From Aedes albopictus (lineage: Eukaryota > Arthropoda > Insecta > Diptera > Culicidae): a stretch of DNA of 64,000 nucleotides. How positions within the stretch are numbered: position 1 is the stretch's first letter; every line of letters starts with the position of its first letter. The translations under genes were made by a program, and so were the position numbers. Location: NCBI RefSeq assembly GCF_035046485.1, contig NC_085137.1, positions 500,484,536 to 500,548,535 on the forward strand. Reading direction: 5' to 3'. This document shows, one piece after another, positions 47,401 through 56,680 of the stretch. Under the pieces are notes generated by a model that was given only the letters and a program-made list of their open reading frames with translations, was not told the DNA's origin and did not search any database.

Positions 47401-49126
47401 ACTGATAGTTGCACTTCAGCACGGTGGGCAAGCTGTTAATTTAGAGGCTGAATAAAAGCGCACTGAGGCAGGACCCTTGCGGAGTGCCATCGATGACTTC
47501 CCTCACAGTTGATGTCACGTTTTCGTGGCGAACGGATTGCTGCCTTTCTTCGAGAAATGATGAGATCAGTCTACAAGCGTTTCCCGAGAACCTGAACTCT
47601 TCACTCAGCTTGGTCTTGAGTAGACGATGATTGACGCAATTGAACGCCAGCGAAAAGTCTACCAGAACCATAGCTGTACATCTGTCATTGTCGAGGTTGC
47701 TGTAGAAGTGTAGACGTCATGAGTCACCTTCGCAAGAGCCGTCGTCGTTCCGAAACCCCTTCTGTAACCAGATTGATGACTAGCCAACAGACGATTGCCT
47801 GGGCTATCCAGATAGCCGGTAATTTGATTCAACAAAATTGTCTCCAGGATTTTTGAAATTGCAGGAAGGACACTAATGGGGCGATAATCTTTCGGTAGCG
47901 TTGGATTGGATTGGATTTAAATGGGTGCTGGGTACCCGGGTACCCTGTCGGCCACATAAGGGTTAACATCCTTGTGTCTATGACAAATAGCGATATGCAG
48001 AGAAGAATTGCTGACAAGAAACATTAGTCAGGGTCAGGAAGCTCTGGAGTAACATAAGACGATCATGATAATTTAAAAAAAACTACAAACGATATGCTTA
48101 ACCCTTTGGGGACGGATGGGTCACATGTGTCCAGCGAAGAAAATCGACCATCACAAACGTGTTCTAGTTCAGCGAGGTTGCATCCAGAAAGGTGAAAGTG
48201 CCGAGTGTCTGAAGAGATTTTTTGCTCGGGGTCATACGCAACTAGCAGCAGGTCAGTGAGTTCCTACGGACGTGACAAATAGTGGTGCTGATAGTTTTGC
48301 ACATATATCAACTGCTAGATCTTCAAGTGGTATTAATAAACTTAACTTCACAAACAACTGTTATTATTAATTAGATTGAATGTCCCAGTGTCTCGTTTTT
48401 TTGTATCTCCTCTAAGATCCAACTCAAGCCACAGATATTAAGATGCGTATTAGATCAAACTGTTTCACAGGATTGTTTTTGTATAATCTATGAGTGTAGA
48501 TAGAATAAACTGTGCAATCTCACTTTGCCACAACTAAACCGTTTAGCTAAAGGGTAAAATCTAGGAAACTGCAAGATCGTCATTATCATTAAGATATAAT
48601 TTAGCGCACATTAGCCCCTCGATTATGAATTGTAGGTCATAACCAAGTCAAGGGTACGCATTGGCCAAATCGGACAAACAGTTACAATAACACTCACCTG
48701 GAGGTTCTTCTTCCGGTGGAATACGATGGCCTTGGCTTTCACTTTGCGGTCCTTGATGTCGACTTTGTTGCCGCACAGCACGATCGGGATATTTTCGCAC
48801 ACCCGCACCAAATCCCTGTGCCAGTTGGGGACGTTCTTGTAGGTGACTCGGGACGTGACATCGAACATGATGATGGCGCACTGACCCTGAATGTAGTACC
48901 CGTCTCGCAGTCCGCCGAACTTTTCCTGGCCGGCCGTGTCCCAGACGTTGAACCGGATCGCACCGCGGTTCGTGTGGAACACCAGCGGATGCACTTCCAC
49001 TCCGAGCGTCGCCACGTACTTCTTCTCGAACTCACCGGTCATGTGCCGCTTGACGAAGGTGGTCTTTCCGGTACCACCGTCGCCGACCAGGACGCACTTG
49101 AACGTTGGCATATCACCCTCGGCCAT
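41456..49126 (-). CDS. Ran: GTP-binding nuclear protein Ran (2 coding exons)
   Basis: The coding sequence is 49126-48698 (143 codons) joined in phase 0 to 41671-41456 (71 codons plus TAA), 214 residues. Exon 1 ends CTCCAG|GTGAGT and exon 2 follows TCTTTCAG. Family hallmarks are GDGGTGKT (residues 15-22), the effector stretch [25 protein letters not shown] with catalytic Q67, NKVD (120-123), SAK (148-150) and the acidic C-terminus DEDEDL. Ran drives nucleocytoplasmic transport, spindle assembly and nuclear envelope formation through importins, exportins and RCC1. All catalytic residues are present and the length is normal, so it should be functional. The intron is 7,026 bp, very long for this gene, and stuffed with transposons. 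Confidence 0.98.
41752..41901. repeat. Intron-end direct duplication, copy A
   Basis: 150 bp from TGTGCAATCTCACTTTGCCA to CAAGTCAAGGGTACGCAT, about 80 bp from exon 2. It is matched by copy B at 48511-48661 in the same orientation at roughly 90% identity. The right three fifths are nearly identical and the middle has diverged. Confidence 0.9.
42146..42298. mobile_element. 153-bp MITE, CCCAATAAGCC ends
   Basis: CCCAATAAGCCAAAATTT and AAATTGGCTTATTGGG-type ends are inverted. Internal TTTGAGTAAA and TTTACCC words repeat, and related words continue to about 42440. No target duplication read with confidence. Confidence 0.6.
42689..42869. mobile_element. 181-bp PIF/Harbinger-type MITE
   Basis: The ends GGGCCTGTCCATAAACTACG and CGTAGTTTATGGACAGCACC are inverted repeats, with TAA duplicated at 42686-42688 and 42870-42872. 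The subterminal GGGGGGAGGAGGGG runs match the design of the 11899 element. Confidence 0.85.
43071..44116. mobile_element. 1.05 kb element with 55-bp inverted ends
   Basis: CGCGTTTAGTATCATACAGG continues through GCGTATCTACACTGATCGAT. It is mirrored by ATCGATCATTGTAGATACGC and CCGTATGATACTGAGCGCG at the right end. Internal CATTTGGCATGAAGTCATTT words recur near both ends (43188 and about 43925-43970). ORFs inside show no transposase motif, so it looks non-autonomous. Confidence 0.7.
44443..44630. repeat. 188-bp inverted repeat, left copy
   Basis: Runs from CAAGTAATCAGGACCGTTCA to GCATTCTATTGCATTA and is matched inverted at 46185-46371. It appears to be part of a longer dispersed repeat that begins near 44178 with TTAACCTTCC and includes GGGGTCATTTTTGACCCC. 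Confidence 0.8.
44866..45003 (-). mobile_element. Partial tRNA-headed SINE (family C)
   Basis: Only the 3' body survives: CTTCTTCTTCTTGGCGTAAC, CTGCTTCTCAGCTCAAGTGT and TATCGTGTGGCAGGCACG match the complement of the family at 62527-62780. The promoter half is absent. Confidence 0.75.
45490..45905. repeat. Degenerate GGAATTTCTCC repeat, small block
   Basis: Drifted TCCAGAAGATGCACC, GAAGGAACTCTTGAAGG and similar words. It is the likely source of the 134-codon minus-strand ORF, which has no recognised motif. Confidence 0.5.
45935..46184. mobile_element. 250-bp TA-flanked MITE with CGCGTAAAAAA motifs
   Basis: The ends CACTGAGTTTTTTTTACG and CGTAAAAAAAACTTCAGTG are inverted and flanked by TA (45933-45934, 46185-46186). 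The interior is made of inverted CCGCGTTATTTCAAGACCCG-type blocks. Tc1/mariner-type by target duplication. Confidence 0.85.
46185..46371. repeat. 187-bp inverted repeat, right copy
   Basis: Inverted match of 44443-44630. It is sandwiched exactly between the TA MITE on the left and the LINE 3' end on the right. Confidence 0.8.
46372..47905 (-). pseudogene. 5'-truncated CR1/L2-like LINE reverse transcriptase
   Basis: On the minus strand, frames give [17 protein letters not shown] near 47895-47850, [15 protein letters not shown] at about 47660, [15 protein letters not shown] at about 47475, and [12 protein letters not shown] with the catalytic YADD near 47400. The thumb and C-terminal region through [13 protein letters not shown] ends at a stop at 46592-46594. 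A TAA just after LLFSL and a frame change near 47690-47710 inactivate it. The 3' tail is AT-rich and ends in ACAAAAATTACAATTACAAC. It lies in the Ran intron on the sense strand of Ran. Confidence 0.85.
47906..48510. other. Spacer in the Ran intron
   Basis: Contains GGGTACCCGGGTACCC near 47930 and two TTAA-adjacent CCCTT words (47945-47953 inverted and about 48100), hinting at TTAA-element ends, but no full element was delimited. No exon. Confidence 0.4.
48511..48661. repeat. Intron-end direct duplication, copy B
   Basis: Second copy of the 150-bp segment of 41752-41901, ending 36 bp from the exon 1 donor. Confidence 0.9.
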
Positions 49127-50439
49127 TGTGTCTGTGTGTTGATTTCGCTGAGATGCGGTGCTAGGAATTCACTTCTGCAGTTGCTATCACCTCAGGTCGG
49201 CTCCTCTCGTATCTAAAACGACAAGATGTCCACGATTAGAACGGGGAATTCAAAGAAAGACAGTGAGCAGTTCTCCCCAAAAAAGCACAGAAACCGGGGC
49301 GAATTCTAGCAAAGAGCAAACTCCAATCTGACGTTAAATAGCTATCAAGATGACACTCGAACGCACACGACCAAACGCTAACACACAGCAAGCCTTTCCT
49401 GCTGCGACTGCGGCGACGAGTCGAGAAACTTCCTTCAAAAAACGCTCGCACTCTTCCATCACAATTTTTGACGTCACCCCAGAAGCAATTTCCCTTCCTT
49501 CTTCTCCCTGCAACTGCTGCAATCACTGTGGAGAACCCTTTAACATCGAGGCTGCAGCTGTTTGTCGGCCTCTTGAGATGACCTTTCCGCTAGATAGAAA
49601 ATTCCTGCACTAATCTGAAAATTTGACCGCGACCTCGGATGACACACGGAAAATCAATACAAGCACAAGCGAACCTCTCTTCCTCCAATCCAGAAAAAAA
49701 AATCCGTCTGACCGTCTTCCCGGCACCAGCAGAATCACCCAGCACTACGCCACTGTCCACAACTCACTCCAACGCACAAGCCGTCGAGAAAGGCGCGCTT
49801 TTGATCCGTTACCGCTACTCCGTTTTCACCGGTTGTTCGAAATTTTGTAACCCCACTTTGTTGCCCTCACTGAACGTCATCCCTCTCTCGCACTCGCTCT
49901 CTCCGTCCGTACATCCAAAGCTGATTCACACACCGTCCGTCCATGAGCAGCCGAAAAAATCCACACCGCGCGCAGCACATTCACGAAAATCCGCATTCCC
50001 ATCGGAACCAACATCCGCACCGCGGAAATTCCACTGAAATCACCACAAGCACACCCAAACCCACCGAACAATCACGAAATCAGCCCAAAATCACCGTTAC
50101 TTTCCCAGCAGGAAAAGTCACAATTTTCACACCGCCTCACCAGTCACTTACAGCGGAAAAATTCCTTCGGAAACACACACGAGCACTGCGATGAATGAGC
50201 AGACGGTCGAAATGCGAAAAGCGGACTGCTCCGGGCTGAACGGAAAACCGCGACAAGCACGACACGGGAGAGAGAGAGAGAACGTGCGCGACGCACACAT
50301 TCAAAGCAAAAACGGACGATTCGCGGGAGAGAGGACAGACACCCGCCCGGTACCAACAGTACAAAAGGACGTAAACCAGTTTGTTAAACAAGTAGTTCAG
50401 GTTTTAGTTCTGGTTGTATTCAATCGATTCATATTACAG
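49127..50439 (-). promoter_or_regulatory. Ran 5' UTR and probable promoter region
   Basis: A repeat-free, C-rich, CpG-containing block directly upstream of the Ran start, the longest such stretch near the gene. GTCGTTTTAG at about 49223-49214 (minus) is a candidate 5' UTR acceptor, so the first exon may be non-coding and lie further up. No single TATA element stands out. Overlapping ORFs on both strands are low-complexity. The block ends at the SINE target site at 50440. Confidence 0.5.
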
Positions 50440-50453
50440 ATTTCTGCATTCTC

Positions 50454-50739
50454 CTCTCCTCTCCTCTTGTTGGCGTAACGTCCTCACTGGGACAAAGCCT
50501 GCTTCTCAGCTTAGTGTTCTATGAGCACTTCCACAGTTATTAACTGAGAGCTTCCTCTGCCAATGACCATTTTGCATGCATATATCGTGTGGCAGGCACG
50601 AAGATACTCTATGCCCAAGGAAGTCAAGGAAATTTCCTTTACGAAAAGATCCTGGACCGACCGGGAATCGAACCCGTCACCCTCAGCATGGTCATGCTGA
50701 ATACCCGTGCGTTTACCGCCTCGGCTATATGGGCCCTAT
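50454..50739 (-). mobile_element. tRNA-headed SINE (family C, Feilai-like), intact
   Basis: On the minus strand it reads GGGCCCATATAGCCGAGGCG, then a B box GGTTCGATTCC in GTGACGGGTTCGATTCCCGG, the body, and a purine-rich simple tail. ATTTCTGCATTCTC is duplicated at 50440-50453 and 50740-50753, a 14-bp target duplication. Family assignment to Feilai is from memory. Confidence 0.9.
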
Positions 50740-50753
50740 ATTTCTGCATTCTC

Positions 50754-51289
50754 ATTGATGGTGATTTTGAAATACCAGAAATACCTGTGTTTCACCTCAC
50801 AACACTGCTCTGAGAATATTGTACACAAACAAAATTACGTCCCTTTGAAATGTTATCGGCCATAAAACCCGCACTCTCGTGGCGATGTGTGAGTGCGACT
50901 TTCGGTTGGCGGGAGAGTCGACCCCGCGCCAGTCCAGTCGCCGATCGTCGGTCGTTGGATCGGAAGTGCGACGTGGTTGGCAGCCCTGGAAAATGCCGGT
51001 GACAGATGTCGATTGATGCTGCCTCTTGACGGCCGAGGGGCTTTTTGGCCAGAAACATTGTTGTTCGCCAACCCACACTGAACGGCGGCTTGCCGTGGAA
51101 ATAGGCTCCTAAAGGCCTATCTCAATTTCTGCATAATTGGGTTGTTTAGTGAATTAAATATTGCCATTTTCTTTAGCCTAATCGAAAGAGCTCATTTTTC
51201 TTAGTATTAGGTGATTTTATTGCGTTCCAATTCCTTTGTTTTGATGGTTAAATAAACAAAACAGTTTTAATTTCCGTGGATAGAATGAC
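50754..51289. other. GC-richer patch, unidentified
   Basis: Three overlapping frames are open on both strands at 50.8-51.08 kb but none has a recognisable motif or splice context. It may be old coding sequence or part of another regulatory region. Confidence 0.3.
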
Positions 51290-51475
51290 AGTTCAATCGA
51301 TAAAGTGACAGTTCATCCCGACCAAAAAATTTTCTCCAAACAAACTTTAAATGCATTTTAAAAATAGTTCCCGGTCACCAAAAATGATGAAATTTTGGAT
51401 TTCGACTAATTTTAGGACGGAGATTCCGATTATGCAATAATCTGGATACCCTTGAAGAACCCAATTCGATCGAGC
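51290..51475 (+). repeat. Diverged copy of the R repeat
   Basis: GTTCCCGGTCACCAAAAATG, TTTGGATTTCGACT and GATTATGCAATAATCT resemble the corresponding words of 62990-63165 in the same order. It is a third, older copy of the repeat that forms the arms at 54893-56927 and 62800-63165. Confidence 0.45.
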
Positions 51476-51955
51476 ATTGATTAAAACGACATGTTTACTC
51501 ATTTTTTAAGTATTCCTATTAGGTAAAACCCATAAAATATATTTTCAAAGATTTTAATAATTTTTGCAACGCTCCTTGTTTACCACTCAATTTAGGGTAA
51601 ATTTTGTTTACCGTGTATGTCAAACAGGAACTTTTGTTGTCAAAAGTGAGCCAATGTGATGTCTTTTGCAACCCGCCGTTTCGCTTTCGTTACGTCAAGG
51701 TTGACCTCGAATGTCAAACAAGACCTGCTCATCATTATTTTATTTTCGAGTTTATTAACTATTCTGTCATTGTTTAAACTCGGAAAAATTACCATTGAGA
51801 TCAGAAAAGCATGCTCCTTCGTGTTATGCAGCAAAACCGGGAAAATATTTTCCATTTTAGGACCCTATTACTATTCTGAGGGTCAATTTATACGTAAAAT
51901 ATTTCAATGATTAAATCCATTACAATCGCCTTTTGCAATCTATAACAACAAACCT
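51476..51955. other. AT-rich spacer
   Basis: Open frames on both strands at 51640-51910 lack motifs. Nothing else seen. Confidence 0.35.
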
Positions 51956-52100
51956 AAATTCACCTAATAGGTATTATGTATTATGATGACACAACATTGC
52001 CATAAGCAAAACTTATACTTAATAAATAATAAATTCACCTAATAGGTATTATGTATTATGATGACACAACATTGCCATAAGCAAAACTTATACTTTTCAT
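51956..52100. repeat. Recent 75-bp tandem duplication
   Basis: AAATTCACCTAATAGGTATT and the following bases through CATAAGCAAAACTTATACTT occur twice, 75 bp apart, with no differences seen over about 65 bp. GCAAAACTTATACTTTT occurs once more near 53468. Confidence 0.85.
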
Positions 52101-52332
52101 GTATTTTGGTTAATGGTCAAAATGTATAAGGTTAAGCTTATACTTTGAATAAGTTTGCAGTTTGATTTTTCCCGCCAATCGAGCGCTTGTTTACTGCTGG
52201 AAGTTTCATAAATAATCTTGCAAATAATAAGAGTGAATCCTGGAGTGAATTGAAACCGTACTCACAGTTTATTTAAATATTAATTTAATACCTTTGATTA
52301 ACAAGATTTATCAGGTAATCAGTTTTTTATTA

Positions 52333-52679
52333 TTATTTTGTCGCAGCTACATAACCATAGTAATTTATTTCAGGAGACCGAAACCCGAAACCGAAACCCT
52401 GCGCTGGAACCAAGAGGCAGAGGGTGCTGGCTGATCGATGGACGCTGGAGCTGGATGGCGGAAGGTACTCGGGGCGGAAGACGCATTGAGCCAGGAGGAG
52501 CTTGATAGCCTCTTTAGTAGCAGACGTAGCTTGGAGCCAGGGCCTGGTAGCAGAGTCTGCTTGGAGCCAGGAGGAGTCTGGTAGCTCGGTTACTAAGGAG
52601 GAGCTCGGTAGGCTGGAGGAGTACGTGGCCAGGTGAAGCTTGGGACGCGTCGGATCTGAGAGTGTGTGATGAGGAGGAG
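52333..52679 (+). other. Possible 3' internal remnant of an LTR element
   Basis: GGAGCCAGGAGGAG and CTGGTAGC words recur several times, ending in a purine-rich GATGAGGAGGAG immediately before an LTR-like TGTTG start. This resembles a polypurine tract. No coding domain remains. Confidence 0.35.
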
Positions 52680-52877
52680 TGTTGAATGGTAGGTACATCC
52701 TTGGAGGTGCATCACACAGCTCAGTGGAGAGCTAGGTATCAACTGGTAGGTAAATGGAAATAAATTGTAAATATGTTATACCTAGATTGAATAAAGGAGA
52801 GGCACTGAGCTGGTAGCGATATCAGTCAGTGCCTGGGTTTGGAGAACAAAGCCTCGCCTGTGTTTTTATTTCCAACA
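52680..52877 (+). mobile_element. Candidate LTR (198 bp)
   Basis: It begins TGTTGAATGG and ends TTTCCAACA, giving a TGTTG...CAACA terminal inverted repeat. It contains AATAAAGG near 52792 and follows a polypurine-like tract. No partner LTR is in the window. Superfamily copia-like by resemblance of the boundary (GAGGAG|TGTTGA) to the intact copia element at 62233-62250. Confidence 0.5.
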
Positions 52878-53590
52878 GAGAAGACCCGTAAGAAGCGGGC
52901 GAGGAAGCGGACCAAGTTGATTTCAGGGAGCACCGACCGAGGCACCGGCGACCAGCGCTGTTGTTGACGCGATGTCCTCGAAAGATGAAGAAATTCGCGA
53001 AGACGGGGGGGCGGGTAAGAACATTCGTGTATTTGCTAGAATGAGTTGTTAACGTTAAATGTTCTATTTTTAGTTGTGACCTTGTAAACGACGCCGCAAG
53101 CGGAACGACTTGGCCTTACGGTTCGGCTACTGCAAATGCGTCACGTCGTCGAGTCGCCAACTTACCGCTGGCAACCGCTGGAATACATCCGCTCAAGATC
53201 AAGCCAAAAGATTCCTCTTAGTTCTACATGAATAATGGTGCAAGTTTAGATGCACGTGCAGTGCAAACCTAGGTGCAAACCCCCTAAAAATGGCAAATAA
53301 ATTAATTACCTCCAAAAAAATAATGTTTTTTCTTGAGCATGTTAAGTAGAAGAAGAAAAAGTAGAAGGCAGATTCAAAATAAATGGTAATAGATTTCATT
53401 AGTTGTTTCACATACATGGTATTAGAAATCATATATCAATCATTAGTATTACTCATTGATTGTATAAGGCAAAACTTATACTTTTTATTTCTTCTTTCTT
53501 ATGTTATATATAAAATTCTGTCATACGGATTATTATAGGAAAACGAAATGGCAAAAATGTATAACATTTTTTTATACATTTAATAAGGAT
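52878..53590. other. Unidentified; short basic ORF
   Basis: ATGTCCTCGAAAGATGAAG near 52972 opens a short acidic frame that meets GCGG|GTAAGA. An ATTTTTAG acceptor near 53073 precedes a basic frame (CKRRRKRNDLALRFGYCKC). The frames do not join openly, so a gene cannot be supported. Confidence 0.25.
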
Positions 53591-53599
53591 TTTTCTTTT

Positions 53600-53870
53600 C
53601 GTGTAAATACACAACGCCACTAAATTTGTGCAGACTGAGTTTCGTTTCAATTCAACAGAATTTGTTTGTTTGTTTGTTTGTTTTCAATTTTACCATGGAC
53701 TCGATTTTCAATTAAAAAAAGTTTCTGTTGGCAACCGGATTCAAACCATGAACCTTGACATCACCAGGCTCGCACGCTACCACTCGGCTATCGAACCGGT
53801 TGATGTGAGAAGAAACAAAACGCACCAAGAAACGCACACAAGAAGCGTTGGTGGGTCGATGATCATGTTT
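53600..53870 (-). mobile_element. tRNA-headed SINE (family D), copy 1
   Basis: On the minus strand it has a head with TCGATAGCCGAGTGGTAGCG and a B-box-like GGTTTGAATCC at 53748-53738. A body follows, ending TGCACAAATTTAGTGGCGTT. A plus-strand relative is at about 57225-57425. It may pass for a tRNA gene but the body is SINE-like. Confidence 0.75.
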
Positions 53871-53946
53871 TGCCATGGTAAATTTAAAAACATCTTTATG
53901 CTTGTCATTACTGCAAGCCGCCTTTCAGTGCACTGACAGGCATTGT

Positions 53947-54143
53947 AATAGAGGTAATAAACTATAGAGGGAGAATGTCGCTGGCGTCGCCGTCGCAACA
54001 TCTCTTGCTGGTGAAGATAGGGAGGGATATAAGTGTCAGAGCGAAAAAGTATGCAGTTTGACAGATAGATACCCGAGATGTTTGCGAACGAGAACAAAGG
54101 GAACAGCAGCGACATTCGTCCTCTATAGTTTATTAACTCTATT
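53947..54143. mobile_element. 197-bp MITE, AATAGAGKTAATAAAC family, copy 1
   Basis: The TIRs AATAGAGGTAATAAACTATA and TATAGTTTATTAACTCTATT are flanked by the 8-bp duplication GGCATTGT (53939-53946 and 54144-54151). It is inverted relative to copy 2. Confidence 0.92.
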
Positions 54144-54199
54144 GGCATTGTTGTCAAGGGAAGATTCAAAAATTACGTCCATGGTTTTTCGGGATTTCT

Positions 54200-54494
54200 A
54201 ATAGAGTTAATAAACTATAGAGGACGAATGTCGCTGCTGTTCCCTTTGTTTTCGTTCGCAAACATCTCGGGTATCTATCTGTCAAACTGCATACTTTTTC
54301 CACAGACAAACAGACGTAACTCTTAAAGGAAATTCCTCAAAAACTTTTGCCCGGTGCCTTTTTTGAAGAGTGTTACGTCTGTTTGTCTGTGCTTTTTCGC
54401 TCTGACACTTATATCCCTCCCTATCTTCACCAGCAAGAGATGTTGCGACGGCGACGCCAGCGACATTCTCCCTCTATAGTTTATTACCTCTATT
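54200..54494. mobile_element. AATAGAGKTAATAAAC MITE, copy 2, interrupted
   Basis: Same family in opposite orientation, with the 8-bp duplication GGATTTCT at 54192-54199 and 54495-54502. Removal of the 91-bp insertion at 54301-54391 and one 7-bp repeat restores a 197-bp element equal in length to copy 1. Confidence 0.92.
54301..54391. mobile_element. 91-bp MITE, CACAGACAAACAGACGT family, copy 2
   Basis: TIRs CACAGACAAACAGACGTAAC and GTTACGTCTGTTTGTCTGTG. CTTTTTC is duplicated at 54294-54300 and 54392-54398, a 7-bp duplication verified against the uninterrupted copy at 53947-54143. Confidence 0.95.
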
Positions 54495-54527
54495 GGATTT
54501 CTAGACCCCCCTCCCCAATCTGTCACG

Positions 54528-54893
54528 CAATAGGAGGCAATCAGTGAAGTACTAGATTGAAAGTAGTGAGCTGGATTTTTGTATGGTGAGATGTTCAATT
54601 CTTCATTTCTGCAATGAATTGGTGAAAACAGCGTGGGTTATATGAGTTCTTGGCTAATTTGATGCTGTTTGAGCAAAAAATTGGGTAACTTTGTTGTTGT
54701 ATTATTTATTTCTTGCAACTTCAACAACACAGTTACCCAAACTTTTGCTCAAATAGCATAAAATTAGTCAAGAAATCATAATACCCACGCTGTTTGCACC
54801 ATTTCATTGTAGAAAAGGAGAATTGATCATCTCACCATACAAAAATCCAGCTCACTACTTTCAATCTAGTACTTCACTGATTGCCTCCTATTG
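54528..54893. mobile_element. 366-bp fold-back MITE
   Basis: CAATAGGAGGCAATCAGTGA and TCACTGATTGCCTCCTATTG bound inverted arms of about 165 bp, with GTTACCCAA words pairing near the centre. It abuts the left edge of the R repeat arm. Confidence 0.85.
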
Positions 54894-55068
54894 GCTTCTT
54901 TAACGGTGTTGAGATAATTCGATATTCTGAATCTGCATGTCAAACTGAGCCGAAATCCAAATTTTCATGAATTTCGGAGCCCGGGAACCTATTTAAAAAT
55001 CAATTTGAAGTTTGTATGGGAGCGATTTGTCGAATCACCCCTTGTCGCAGTTTGTACTGGGTGGAGCT

Positions 55069-55440
55069 TGTAGTGAATGAGGTATCGTTGATTGAAATCT
55101 TTTGAGCGTGTTTGCAGACAGTACTAGAATGGCTGCGGTATGCATTGATGATTATGATGATTGTGCCGAGTTGTATGCGTGCGCTTGCTTTGCTTTCGAT
55201 GACCACGCGATTTAAATTGAGGTGTCGGTTAGCATGAGGACAGTGTGTATGAGCAAAGCAGCGATAGATTTTGAATTGGGTTTGGAAGGCATGCGAATGA
55301 TTCTTCCCTCATTCTGTTGGCGATGTTTCTGACGAACGGACGCGCGTTGCAAAGTTGAATTTGGTTTCGTAAAATGGACGCGTGTTTCAAAGTTTATTTT
55401 ATTATCGACTTTAGAATTTGAAAAAATGAAGTATACTACA
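55069..55440. mobile_element. Solo LTR (372 bp)
   Basis: It begins TGTAGTGAATG and ends GTATACTACA (TGTAGT/ACTACA terminal inverted repeat). GAGCT is duplicated at 55064-55068 and 55441-55445. The related uninterrupted sequence at about 62960-63000 carries a single GAGCT, confirming the insertion. A lone LTR with a 5-bp duplication indicates LTR-LTR recombination. Superfamily unknown. Confidence 0.88.
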
Positions 55441-55604
55441 GAGCTGTCAAACAGTTGCGCAGCTGTCAAAAGGTGATTTCAAAAAAAATCTTTGAAATGG
55501 ATTTTAAGTACCAAAATAATGCCTGGTTTTGTCTGTTCAATTGAAACGAGCATGTGAGTTGCAAACTACTCAACCATGTTCAATCCAATGGAATGACGTA
55601 TTTA

Positions 55605-56019
55605 AGCCTGGTTTACATTGATCAACTGAAACGAGCATTTCACTTGCAAATTTCTCAAATGTGCTCAATCCAATTGAATGATGTGTTTAGACTGAACAAA
55701 CGACTTGAACGTCCACCTGAATGCTCTTGAAAGCATTTAAGTTGAACGAAGTGTTTACATTGTTCAATTCGTGCGGTGCGTAAGCATACTGGATTGAATT
55801 CATCTCATTTGACAGATGACTTGAATTCAACTCACATGAATCGCGGGTTTAGACGAGGTAAGTGAGATGATTTCGTTTGACTTGAATGAAAAAGTTCAAC
55901 ATGTTCAACTTTCGTTCAAGTCAAGTCAGTTGATCAAGTGAGTTGAGCGGTGGTGTTTACACGTTCTATTCGCGTTCCATTGACTTGAATCAAGTCACTT
56001 GCACCATCTAAACCAGGCA
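55605..56019. mobile_element. TGCCTGGTTT MITE, inner copy
   Basis: The ends AGCCTGGTTTACATTGATC and CATCTAAACCAGGCA are flanked by TTA at 55602-55604 and 56020-56022. Outer-copy sequence reads continuously across the gap (GACGTATTTA then GACTGAGCAAATGACTTG), matching the inner copy's own GATGTGTTTAGACTGAACAA. Confidence 0.88.
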
Positions 56020-56143
56020 TTAGACTGAGCAAATGACTTGGGTGTCCACTTGCATGCTCTTGAATGCATCTCAATCGAAGCAAGTGTTTACATTCTTCAA
56101 CTCGTGCGGTTCGTAAGCAAACTGAATTGAATTCACTTCATTT

Positions 56144-56374
56144 CGGCACAAACATTCCAAAGGGCGTAACTGCTTTTGCAACCAATGCCTTCTCATAAAG
56201 CGTGGACCGTATCTCATCCCTCCCGAGCAATCCACTAGCACAAATAGAAAGATAAAATCCTCCTTTTTCGTTTAATGGATGTGAATTGCGTAAGATAAAT
56301 GATATACGATGCACAGCTCTGTGAGAAGTAATTGGTTGTAAAAGCAGTTACGCCCTTTTGAAATGTTGATGCCG
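56144..56374. mobile_element. 231-bp fold-back MITE in the outer copy
   Basis: The arms CGGCACAAACATTCC with AAAGGGCGTAACTGCTTTTG, and the complement CAAAAGCAGTTACGCCCTTT-like, end GATGCCG. ATTT is present on both sides (56140-56143, 56375-56378), while the inner copy has one ATTT at the same place. Confidence 0.85.
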
Positions 56375-56680
56375 ATTTGACAGATGACTTGAATTCAACT
56401 CACATGCATCGCGTGTTCAGACGGGGCAAGTGAGATGATTTCGTTTGACTTGAACAAAAAAGTTGAACATGTTCAACTTTCGTTCAAGTCAAGTCAGTTG
56501 CTCAACTGAGATGAACAGTGGTGTTTACACGTTCAATTCGCATTCAATTGGGCATTTTCCATTGACTTGACTCAAGTCACTTGCTCCATGTAAACCAGGC
56601 ATAAGGTTCTAAAAATCTGAAAAAAATCATAGTCGCTCAGAAAAAGGTGCTCTTTCGTATAAAATCGAAAAATCAATATA

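Larger units (their letters stand above)
41672..48697 (-). other. Ran intron, 7.0 kb, transposon-filled
   Basis: The donor GTGAGT is at 48697 and the acceptor TTTCAG ends at 41672. It contains, left to right, one copy of a 150-bp duplicated segment, MITEs at 42146 and 42689, a fold-back element at 43071, inverted repeats, a SINE, degenerate repeat, a MITE at 45935, a LINE fragment on the same strand as Ran, and the second copy of the duplicated segment. No further exon is required because the two exons join in phase. Confidence 0.95.
55520..56601. mobile_element. TGCCTGGTTT MITE, outer copy, self-nested
   Basis: The ends TGCCTGGTTTTG and CATGTAAACCAGGCA are flanked by TAA (55517-55519 and 56602-56604). 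The uninterrupted R copy lacks it. It contains a second member of its own family (55605-56019) and another MITE (56144-56374). Without them it is about 430 bp. Harbinger-like by the 3-bp TWA duplication. Confidence 0.85.

Noticed and set aside
48623..48697. Extension of Ran exon 1 reading through to a stop at 48623
   Set aside because: The extra residues replace conserved Ran sequence that is found in exon 2 after a canonical donor and acceptor in phase 0.
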